Origin: Golubevia sp. BC0850
Lineage: Eukaryota > Basidiomycota > Exobasidiomycetes > Golubeviales > Golubeviaceae
DNA: 64,000 bases
NCBI GenBank assembly: GCA_012976225.1
Contig: JAAVVG010000002.1
Span: forward strand, 1,178,001 to 1,242,000
Reading direction: 5' to 3'
The notes beneath the pieces are model-generated. The model was not told the origin of the DNA, ran no database searches, and worked only from the letters and a program-made list of their open reading frames with translations. Positions 48,241 to 57,572 of this stretch are shown in pieces. Within the stretch, counting starts at the first letter, position 1. Every line of letters begins with the position of its first letter. Position numbers and translations under genes: made by a program.

Positions 48241-48822
48241 ATGTCATTCTTAACTGGAGCTCTGAAAAACGTGGCAAAGAGCACTCAAGCTCGTTCCATG
48301 ATGCTTTCAAGATCAGCTGCTGCTCCAGCTTTCACTTCCCAAGGTGAGACATCTCTTAGAAGAAGTGAAATCATGACAAACAGGAAGAATACCTCAAATC
48401 CTCAAGTCCCATCCTCAGCCTTGTATCTATCCCCCTTTAATTTAGACTAACGAATCCATCCTCTACTCTCCACACCCACTCCCTCCACAGTCCGAACCTA
48501 CTCTGCCCACGCAGAAGAGGAATCCTTCGACGCCTTCTCCTCTCGTTACGTCCAATTCTTCTCCTCAGTCGAAGACCTATTCGAATTACAAAGAGGTTTA
48601 AATAATTGTTTCGCTTACGATTTGGTTCCATCCACCGAAGTGATTGAAGCAGCCTTGAGAGCTTCAAGAAGGGTCAACGATTATTCCACTGCAGTCAGAG
48701 TTTTCGAAGGCATTAGGGAAAAAGTTGAAAACCCAAAACAATATCAACAGTACTTGGAGGCTACGAAGGAGGTTAGAGAGGAATTGGGTTTGAGCTTGAA
48801 GGAGGAACTTTATCAGGGTTAG
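48241..48822 (+). CDS. COX6: Cytochrome c oxidase subunit 6 (COX5A family)
   Basis: Two exons (48241-48343, 48491-48822) give 144 aa. This nuclear-coded subunit sits on the matrix side of complex IV. A mitochondrial presequence rich in Ser, Arg and Ala (MSFLTGALKNVAKSTQARSM) ends near VRTYSAHA. The mature part shows SFDAFSSRYVQFFSSVEDLF, GLNNCFAYDLVPSTEVIEAA and AVRVFEGIREKVENPKQY, the standard family sequence, at the usual length. The intron separates presequence from mature protein. It is divergent from the BAR gene. Confidence 0.96.
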
Positions 48823-50058
48823 AGAGGGTGACATGATGGAATGGGAGGAGGAAGGTTGAGAGAGTGGGAGGGAGGAACGAGGTGGTGGGGGAGAGAGAAG
48901 AGAAAGATGAAGGGAGGAAGAGAGGGATGAGGGTTGGAACTTTATTGACTAATTGTGAGTATCAAACAAGCCAGAAGAATAGGTCGGGAGGGCGAGAGGG
49001 GTAGTGAAAGACAATTAAGACAGGTTCGAGGTTTAGGAATGTTTCTTCCCGAAACCTCAATGAAGTAGCATCTCGAAGCATCTTTCAAGCGCTACCCTGC
49101 AAAGATCTATTTGATTAGAGGACGCAGATGGAACTGGAAAGAAGGGCTATTCACTCAGCTGCTCCCAAATGGGCAGGTCAAGACTGTGGAGCATGCCTCG
49201 GGAGCCAATGAGAGTCAAGGTAAAACCAAAGCTCTGGAGAAGGCCAGTGTAGTTCTCATCTGTTCGCTCGAAAGGGGACAACTAATCTTCTTTTGTTGGG
49301 GAGAACTCCAAACTCTGATTTGGGAAATTGAAATCCTTATCTTCTGAGAGATAAGGCGACCCAAACAATCAGAGCCAACAACTTCCTTCGTCTTCAGATC
49401 AACCTTCCTGCTCTCTTGTGGGTTTCCAAATACTCATCCAAGTTTCTTCTCTTTCTTTCCTCACTTTCACTCTTTCCCTTCGAAACAGCAGATACTCCAA
49501 CTCGCCTCTAGTTGTTCCCCTCTTCAAAACTTGTCTATCTTCCTCTTTCCTCTCTCTTCTTTCCCTCAAACACGCTACAACACAACTCTAATTCTACTCC
49601 TCTTTTCTTGAACCTTTTCTCTATTTTCTGGTCCTCATGGTTTCTTTTGACATCTCTTTTCTCTCAAAACAAATCAACCTTTCCGCTTTGTCTTCTCTCT
49701 TGATTGTTATTGTTCTTGTGTGTACCTCTGCTTGACCAAGACGAGGATTTGATGATCTGATCTGAAGCCTGAAAGTCTGACCATGGATCCTATTGAGCTT
49801 AGAATCGAGATGAGAGAATCTTTTGGAGTTAAGAAGCTTTGGTCGGGTGAGCAAGTTGTTGAATCTACGGTGATAGCGACTCGGCCTCGCATATCTTTCA
49901 ACAACTTGCTCACCCGACCAAAGCTTCTTAACTCCAAAACCCATCACCTATTCTTCTTCTTCTCTTTCTCCTCATACCTAATCAACATCAATCCACAGCG
50001 AAATCTAAAGAGCCGCCGCCATTTGCTCTTTGAAACCAATTCAATTCCCCAAACCATA
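48823..50058. other. 1.24-kb intergenic stretch upstream of the MFS gene
   Basis: The left half is COX6 3' flank, rich in G and A. The right half is CT-rich leader with the MFS promoter and a 43-bp perfect inverted repeat (49821-49939). The frame of the MFS start codon stays open upstream to an ATG at 49783, passing through the repeat, so an N-terminal extension of 92 residues is formally possible but not protein-like. Confidence 0.45.
49821..49939. repeat. 43-bp perfect inverted repeat with 33-nt spacer
   Basis: The left arm (49821-49863) starts TTTTGGAGTTAAGAAGC and the right arm (49897-49939) is its exact complement over all 43 bases. The spacer is 49864-49896. Transcribed from the MFS promoter side it would form a very stable hairpin. 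There are no flanking target duplications that I can see. Confidence 0.97.
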
Positions 50059-51820
50059 ATGACTCAATCATTGCTCATATCTTCATCCACAACCAACCTA
50101 GATGCTCCTTTCATTTCGACTTCAGATCCAGAGAAACTCACAGATTCAAAATCAGATTCGGAATCTCAATCTCATCAAGGATCTGAATCGGAGGAATTAG
50201 CTTCGAAACCAGAAGATCAACCTCCCGATGGTGGGAATCGAGCTTGGTTGGTAGCTTTAGGCTCTTTCCTCCTTTACTTCGTCGCCTTTGGGAACCAAAA
50301 TTCTGCTGGTGTTTTTCAAACTTATTATTTGAATGAATGGAAAGTCGATGGAGTGTTACAGCCTCTGGCTTCCGCCAGTGAGGTCAACTGGGCCTTGTCC
50401 TTCCAGGTGAGAATTAGCTACTGTAGGGAGTTTCGAGGGTCGGAGCAGTGAGAAGTTCAAATCTCCGGATTTCTTGTATCTTTATCTAAAGGCTCACATT
50501 TTGGAAGACGCAAAAGGAGAAAGAAACGATTGAGTCTTCTCCACTTGATTGAGTGCTTATCAACTTTCCCTCATCCTTTTCCAGGTTTTCGTCACCTATG
50601 CTTCCTCTGGTTTCGCAGGTCTAGCAATGAACAAACTCCCAGCTAGAGTCATTCTCCTAGTCGGACTATTCATTTTCGTCCTATCATTAGAGCTTCTCAG
50701 CATTTCAACCTCTTATTGGTCCGTTTTCCTCACTCAAGGACTTCTTCAAGGAATTGGAACTGGTTTACTCTTCACCCCAGCTTTAGCTTGCACTTCTCAA
50801 TATTTCAATAAGAATAGAGGTTTGGCCTTAGGAATCGTGGCTAGTGGCTCTAGCACTGGAGGAGTGTGAGTTTCTGAAAGGAAAGAACAATCAACTCAGG
50901 CTCTCGAGCTCTTCTGACTCGTTCTTTTCTTTCATGTTCAGCGTTTGGCCTATAGTAATGGATCGTCTCATTCATCATGGACCTGGGTTTGCCTGGAGTC
51001 TTAGGATCGTGGGATTTATCTCTTTAGGGATTGGTCTATTCGCAGCTCTCTTCGTTGAGAAGAGATTGGAAAACGTCAAAGAAACTCCTTTCTTTGATTT
51101 GGAGGCTTTCAAGAACAAAGGATTCTCTCTTTTGATGGCTGGGCAGTTCATTGTTTATTTCAGTCTGTTCTTCGAATGTGAGTCTCAAGAGGGGGGGGGG
51201 TTGATCTGTCCACATTTTGGATCTGTGACTTGAGTTCGATTCTCAAAACAAAATCTCAACCTCGTCCCTTTCTCCTTCTCCTCATTTTTCAAGATTATTA
51301 CCTTCCAGCAATTGGAGGCATCCAAGGAATGCCGACTACAAAGATTTTCTACTTAGCATCAGCAAGTAACGGTTGCTCTCTCATCGGTCGCATCTTAGCA
51401 GGGATCCTTGGAGATTCGATTGGAAGATTCAACATTCTCATAGCTTCAACCATAACCTGCTCCATCATCGTCTTCTCTACGATTGCAGCTGTCCATCTAA
51501 CAGGGGATTCAATCACGGCTCCTCTATTTTTGATAGCTTCTTTCTATGGATTCTTCTCAGGAGCCTTCTTTACAACTCAGACCGTCGTAGTAACCATGTT
51601 CTCAACAGATCCCAGAAGAGTTGGAACTTGGATCGGAATGCTTTATGCTGTCGTCGCGATTCCAGCTTTGTTTGGGGCTCCAGTGGGAGCGGTCCTCTTC
51701 CAGAATCACGGATTCCCTCCTGCTTTAATCTTCTCTGGAGGTATTATCTTATTAGGATCGGGTTTCTTGCTCATGAGTAGACAGGTGGCGCAGAAGAAGT
51801 TACATGGTCAAAGAATTTGA
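50059..51820 (+). CDS. MFS transporter, monocarboxylate-porter (MCT/MCH) type
   Basis: Four exons (50059-50406, 50585-50865, 50942-51177, 51294-51820) give 463 aa. A 60-residue hydrophilic N-terminus leads into PPDGGNRAWLVALGSFLLYF, the MCT opening motif. Further segments include FVTYASSGFAGLAMNKLPAR, QGLLQGIGTGLLFTPALACT, NKNRGLALGIVASGSSTGGV and ASNGCSLIGRILAGILGDSI. Twelve membrane helices fit. Fungal members of this group carry riboflavin, monocarboxylates or unknown substrates, so none is assigned. The long leader contains the 43-bp inverted repeat, which could affect translation or mRNA stability. Confidence 0.9.
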
Positions 51821-52055
51821 ATGGAAGGGGGTCAGTGCAATCGATGTAAATGTGTAAAATAATACGACGCCAGAATCATCACGCTTTATCTGAAACTCAC
51901 CCAAATCCAGGCGAATACGCTCAAAAAAGAAGAAATGGAAGGAAGAAGGAAATGCTCTTTTCCCGGGTTGTTGTTGCCGAAAGATCAGCGAATAGTGATT
52001 TTTTGCCTTTTGTAAAAGGTTCCTTCTCCAACATCAACATCATTCAAAATCAACA
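51821..52055. promoter_or_regulatory. Short gap, MFS 3' flank and MPO1 promoter
   Basis: This 235-bp stretch separates two plus-strand genes. It is AT-rich, ending in a CAACATCAACATCATTC-like leader before the MPO1 start. No other feature is visible. Confidence 0.4.
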
Positions 52056-53248
52056 ATGACTTCCTCATCTAGCAAGAATGGAATCTTTAACTTGAGATCT
52101 CAATTGGGTTTCTATGGTGCTTACCATACGTGAGTCTACCATTGGCCGGTGAGCAGAGCAGCTACTCGAGGGTAGAGCTGACCTTCTCTTCTCCTACCAT
52201 ATCCTTCTCGCTTCTCCGCTCTTTTGGAATCGAATGGAAACTATTGAATAATCTGGGATCTCATTTAGAAATCACGTCAACGTTGCGATCCACATCATTG
52301 GAGTTCCAACCATCATCCTGTGAGTTCATGAGTGGTGTCTTGTGCTGATGGACAACTAGGGTAGAAGACGGGACAAAGCAGGATGGTTGAATCAGAGTAG
52401 CTATATTCCTACTTCTTGACCTGTGTCAAACGCGGAGACACAGCATGGGGTGGATTGAAGGAACTCCAAAGGCAGTCCCGGAGGTGCTGCCCCACAGCTC
52501 GAAGAGGCCCAGTGAGAAGCTCAAGTACACACACAGAGCCCAATACTAATCACTTGTTAGCTCTATTTTACTGATTCCCTCTTCTTCAGCGGAACTCAAA
52601 TCTTCCTAGCCTCTCAAGGATCCCTAGCTCCTCAACTCTACTACCACCTCCCAAATCTAGCTCCCTACTTCAATTCTCTATCCTCAAGTCTTCCTTCTTC
52701 AATCTTCAAATATGCAGAGTTCAATTTTTCGACCATCTTCGCTTTATTCTACTGGTCGTACTACATGATCTTAGATCCAGTAGCAGCTACCATGCTAGCA
52801 CCAATTTGGTATTCAATCTTCTACGCCTCTAACTTTATCGTTCAAAACAATGGTGTTGGAAATCTTTCAGCCATGCAAATCGGAAGTGCTGCAAATGCTT
52901 TTGGGTGGATCTCTCAATTCGCTGGACATGGAATCTTTGAAGGTAGAGCTCCGGCTTTGTTTTCTAATTTGTTTCAATCGGTCGTTGCTGCACCTTTCTT
53001 TGTTTGGTTGGGTGAGTTTGATGAAAAGGTAGCTTGATGAATAGTTGAATTTCATTTGTTCTAGAGATCCAGAGGAAGCTTTGAATCTTTTGCTGACTTG
53101 AACTCTCATTTTATCTTCACTCGCAGAATGCATCTTTGCTTTAGGTTACAGACCTCAACTTCAAAAGGATTTGAAGAACGATGTAGGTCGTCAAGTCGCT
53201 GAATTCAGGAAAGCTAAGGCTGACAAATTGAGGGCTAAAACCAAGTAG
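52056..53248 (+). CDS. MPO1: MPO1-like 2-hydroxy fatty acid dioxygenase (DUF962)
   Basis: Four exons (52056-52129, 52269-52319, 52590-53011, 53127-53248) give 222 aa. Yeast Mpo1 (YGL010W) is an ER Fe(II)-dependent dioxygenase in alpha-oxidation of 2-hydroxypalmitate formed during phytosphingosine breakdown. Family sequence: NLRSQLGFYGAYHTNHVNVA, IHIIGVPTIIL, FGWISQFAGHGIFEGRAPAL and APFFVWLECIFALGYRP. Conserved His in YHTNHVN, AIHIIGVP and FAGHGIFEGR are the expected metal ligands. Four membrane segments are visible. Intron 2 (270 nt) is longer than neighbours and has hairpin-forming parts. Confidence 0.93.
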
Positions 53249-53932
53249 TCATCCATTAATGTTTTGAGTGTTTCCAAATTGCAGATATTAAAATTGCTGA
53301 AATCTCATCTACTCCTTCTCAAAAGCTCTGGTTCAAACTTATTTGAACTCAAGAATTTGAAAGAATTCCAGCGTCCCTTGGCGCTGTCACTCGAAAGGGG
53401 AAGTCTCCTGAACTTTACAGTCACGCTCGATTCGCTCCTCCCTCAATTCTCCTTGCTAATGATCTCAGATTATTGAAATCTGAAGCAGCTCTCATCGTGG
53501 ACAGCTCTTCCCTTCCAATCCATCTAGATTGACTGCAGTCTGAGGGTGTGGGCCTCGTTCTAACTCTTCCCTCTCCTCTACAGAACAACGAATTCGTTGC
53601 GTTCAATACATACCAAGGACCTCACTTCTCTCAATCTCGAGTATCGAAAAGATCGAAAGACTGTTGGTCACTTTCCGCTGGGATTAAGTGGGTGTGGTCT
53701 GTCTTGAAGTTCAAATCTTCACTCTCTGGTCATCAACCACAGACCTTCGCTGTAGCTGGCCCGCCTGGCAAAAAGTCTTTCCAGACTTCTCACATAGCTT
53801 GTAGATCGAGACCGCTTGTTCTGGGTATCGTTCGACACAGAAAGCTTTATAGACGCGTTTCTCTCAGAACCAAAAGCAGGAGGATGGGAAATGGGAGGCA
53901 AGCAGGGAACCAGAAAAAAGGGTCCAAAAAGT
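53249..53932. other. Gap between MPO1 and the tRNA
   Basis: This 684-bp stretch contains MPO1 3' flank and no supported gene. Short open frames on both strands show no motif. It begins a gene-poor region that extends to about 57.5 kb. Confidence 0.4.
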
Positions 53933-54027
53933 TGACCCAAACGGGGCTCGAACCCGCAATCTTCGACTTTGGCCCATTTTGAATGGTTATTAGAAGGTCG
54001 ACGCGATACCAATTTCGCTATCAGGCC
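53933..54027 (-). tRNA. tRNA-Arg(UCU) with intron
   Basis: Read on the minus strand from 54027. Acceptor stem GGCCTGA pairs with TTGGGTC at the other end, including three wobbles. The D arm is GCGA/TCGC, and the anticodon stem TCGAC/GTCGA encloses the loop CTTCTAA with anticodon TCT (UCU), which reads AGA as Arg. An intron of about 22 nt interrupts the loop after position 37 (about 53969-53990). The T arm is GCGGG-TTCGAGC-CCCGT, a full B box. The discriminator is A at 53933. A T-rich terminator is not obvious just beyond it. Confidence 0.85.
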
Positions 54028-55516
54028 TTTTATTGGGTATTGGCTACAACTCAGAATCAAGGTTTAGAACAGTTCGGGTCAAACATGAGATTTTTGGCCG
54101 GCGAGGTTCGGATGACCGATTCTCCCCCTTTTCTGGACGGAAATCGCCTTGGCTGAGCTCTTACTACTGTCTGAAGGTGTAGATAGTGTGTTTTTCCTCT
54201 TAAAGAAGTTTCAGCTGGAAAGCAAAGAGCATCAAGCTTTTAGACTGACTTGGATAGTTCCACCCTCAGGCCCCTGAATCTTCAAGTTCGACTCCATCAA
54301 GTCACGCACGAGCTCTTTTTTGATCTTCAATAGCAATCATGACAATCCTCTGTTCAATTGAAGGCAGGTCAGTATTGACAACTTTCCAGGAGAGGGAGTC
54401 TGGCCCATGATTTTCCCTTTTCCAGTCGACTTTTTGCTGTCACAAGCGGTAAAATACCTCTCATGGACACAAAAGAAGCGTCATTAAAAGTACGATAGAG
54501 TTTGAATGGGGTCGAGCTCGTAAGTCTTGAGGCGTCGTCAAGATTCAGAACCACGTCCCAGACGAAGAAAAGAAGGCGGGCATCTGCCGGCATGCTCGAT
54601 CATGGCCTCGTGAGCACAGCTTCTGAATACGATTTCAAAGTGATTTTCATCAAATACGAGTGATTCTGGGATTTGAGAACCAAGCCTTGCCCCTTGGCTC
54701 GCAAAGGAGATACGGGTGGCAAAGAAGGCTCAGAAAAAAATTTGCTCAGTGGAAAGACAGGCATTCCTCTGGGCAGTCTTTCAGACTCAGGTAGAGTTTT
54801 TAAGTGGGAGGACACGAGGATTCACGAGGGATAAGCTCGTCCTCCGTAAAGAAAGACCTCCTAATCTTGGTTTTCAGAAGCTTTCCTTGCTTTCAGAGTC
54901 AAGAAAAATTGAGGCAGGGAAGCTAGGACCATCTGTGATTTGTATCAACGGATTCTGTGAAGTTTAGATCAAACGACCACAAGCAAACGCGATGCATTGA
55001 CTTTTCTCTCAGTTTCACCCAAGAAGATTGACAAAAAAAGAGACATCGAAAAGTCGGCGAGCTACTTTTTAGCGGCAGAGAGCCTGTACACCAGTTGGCT
55101 TCTCCACGTTCTCTGCCCCCTTTTCTTCCAATCCAACCCCGCGGAAATTTGGCTCATTCTTTGATCTCACATCTCATACATTCCACTTTCTCGATGAAAG
55201 TTGAGAACGCGGAGCATATTCTGATTTGTTCCGACTTACAGTTCGTACAAAAGGAGCTTGCAAAGTTTTCGGATTCTATGTTTCGGAACAGACTGAGAAG
55301 GAAGGGGGGAGAGAGAGAGAATGAGAGAGAGACTGGGAAGTGTAAATCTTTTCCCTCTTCCAGTTGAGACTCGTTGGAGCCTGTCGGGGAAAGCAAGAAG
55401 CGAAGGACGTGTTCAAGACAAATCAGCTCTTCAGTCATGGAGTACCTTTGAGGATTTTCATCTTGATTGGTGGTCTACTCACATTCTCAGCTCAACCCAG
55501 GCCCTTCTTGGCCATT
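54028..55516. other. 1.5-kb stretch without a recognised gene
   Basis: Open frames occur on both strands (for example minus 54369-54593 and 54600-54815), but none shows a family motif, and I could not link them by splicing. The position next to a tRNA gene and near a gag fossil makes decayed mobile DNA a reasonable guess. Confidence 0.3.
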
Positions 55517-56729
55517 CTAACCCTCCAAATCTTGAAGCATCTCCTCCATCTCTTCGAGTTGTCTTCTGGACTTCAGCTTCTGAGTTTCGGTGAGATTTGA
55601 TCCATCAAGTTGAGCTTGGAACAGAGACCTGAACTCTCTGAGTTGAAAGTGAGCTTGTTCGATTTCTTGAGAAGTTGGAGTGGAGGGATAGGTGGAAGCT
55701 CCGTTGATGACGGAAGGACCTGGTTCGGGATTTGAATTGTTTTCTTCCTCCGTCTCTAGGTCTGTAAGATCCGATTCTGAGTCCTCTGAGTCGTCTTTTG
55801 AAGGAGAAGGCTTCTTCCTTGGAGCTCTCTTTCGTTTCTTCAGAGAAGCACTTGGAGGATCTACGACTCCTAGCTCTTTCTTGAGGAACTCTAGAGCGAG
55901 AGGGAGACACCGCCTTTGGGACCATTTATGATGAGGAATGTGAGAACCATTGGGCGGATTAGCACTAGCGTAGTTGATGGCTTTTCTCAACGCTTTGAGG
56001 ACAGCTGGAGGAAAGCCGTCTGGACCTGGAGCACCAGGTTGAATGGAAGTGAGAGTTGTCATTGCTCGTAGTGAAGAGACGACTCCTGTAGTACTCGAAA
56101 GACTAGTTGGCGACAATCCGGGTAGAGGTTCTTAAGTCAGCCACTTGCCGTTCGCCCAGAGAATTGAGATTGACCTGGCAGCTGAGAGTTTCGGACCAGT
56201 GAGACCACTTTCAGTAAGAGGGAACCTTTCGACTGGAGGGAGAAGATGGAGGAAGTCCTTCTTGCTATTTTGCTTGACTATTGAAGATGGTGGAGATTGA
56301 TAGGAAAGGAACAGAAGGTAAGTTCCCAGTGCTGAAACATTGAACGCCCGAGGCAAAGTCCAAACTGACCTCCATTCGCTGGTCGTTCCTGAAGGAGCTC
56401 TGTAGCTCTCCGATAGTCAAGACTGGATAAACCAAATACTTTGGATCCGCCTCTCCATTTTGGAGCGCTTTGACGTTCGTGGAAAGCTCTGATCAGGCTT
56501 TCACCAGATTCGAGTGGAAGAGCCCTGCACCTTCTGCGACCGACTGAGAGGCTACAGAAGCTTTGACGGCATCTTCTGGCTTCTTGAGGGAGCCGTAGCT
56601 CTTGGTCTGAATCGTGCCCAGCTTTCCGATCTGCTGGCTGATCCAAGCATCTCCACCTAAAAGCTTCGTGATTCTTCGGGCGGTACCAACTGCATTTTTC
56701 TTCTCCAGGTCCTCCAACCTTAGAAACAT
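55517..56729 (-). CDS. Uncharacterised protein locus, exon structure unresolved
   Basis: Several minus-strand segments look coding. They are 56493-56729 (start MFLRLEDLEKKNAVGTARRI), a segment about 56390-56530 with ESGESLIRAFHERQSAPKWR, one about 56132-56300 with VERFPLTESGLTGPKLSAAR, and 55517 to about 56110, which contains SIQPGAPGPDGFPPAVLKAL and IPHHKWSQRRCLPLALEFLK and has an acidic Ser-rich middle and a helical Glu/Gln-rich end (RRQLEEMEEMLQDLEG). They lie in different frames, and I could not place introns that join all of them in phase. It may be a host gene with atypical splice sites or a decayed element. No function is offered. Confidence 0.35.
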
Positions 56730-56754
56730 CGCTGAACTCGGATTAAGGACCCGA

Positions 56755-57365
56755 AGATCTGTTCAAAGCTCAAGCGAGGGCAATTCGCATCGACGTTAAC
56801 CAATTCAAGACCAGGAGCAGGAACAAAACATCAACAGCAACCTCTTTCACCAAACGCGTCCCCAATTCTCCAAAATCAATTCTATCATTCTCTTCATCCT
56901 CTTCTATCAACTCTTCCACCTTCCAACCTCGTCAAACCAATTCTCCCATCTTTCAATCTCAACCTCCTCAAGCTCAACTTCAACCTCAATACACTCATAT
57001 GGATTTGGATTCAACTATGCAAAGAAGTTCACTCTCAAGAGAACAGAAGGAGCAAACTCGCAAATTCAGATTCGACAATAATCTCTGCCTCTACTGTGGG
57101 AAAGCGGGTCACAAAGTCAAAGACCACCGATAATCACGAACTCAAGCAACAGAGACTTCAAGTCACCGAATCTAGAGTCTCCACTCACGCTATTCCCGAA
57201 ACAGAGTCTTTTCTCGAAGCTCAAGCAGCTCTCGTCTCAAGCTCTAAAGTCTCTCAGTCAAATCCACGTCAAGTCCAGTCGCTCCCCGTAACAATAATCT
57301 TCCTTTGCGTCGTCGATGCTTCAAAACATCGAGTCAAACAGCCATCGACCGACAGACCTTTATAG
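56755..57365 (+). mobile_element. Fossil Ty3/gypsy-type LTR retrotransposon fragment (gag part)
   Basis: The plus strand carries the C-terminal part of a gag-like protein: AQARAIRIDVNQFKTRSR, a Ser/Gln/Pro-rich linker, then REQKEQTRKFRFDNNLCLYC with the zinc knuckle CLYCGKAGHKVKDH (a variant CCHC). Fungal Ty3/gypsy gag proteins end this way. A further open stretch to 57365 may be adjoining element sequence. No LTRs, protease, reverse transcriptase or integrase are visible, so this is a broken remnant. Age cannot be estimated from one copy. Confidence 0.6.
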
Positions 57366-57572
57366 AGTGAAAAGTTTCGTTCGTCGTTAAGTACAGAAGG
57401 TAAATCAAAAGAGCCCAATTAATGCATCTGGAAATGTGAAGCAAGAGTAAGAGAAAGAGAAGACGTTACAAAAAGCAGGGAACCAGATTGTCGAAAGACA
57501 TAAAATGACCTGCTAGACGAGCTGGAAATCGGAAACACGAGAAGCAGAAAGTGTAAGAGAAGAATTTTTGAT

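Noticed and set aside
55960-56060. A PGAPGPDGFPP string resembling the SPGPDGI motif of LINE reverse transcriptases
   Set aside because: No other reverse-transcriptase motif (such as YxDD) follows in any frame, and the neighbouring residues are unlike a polymerase.
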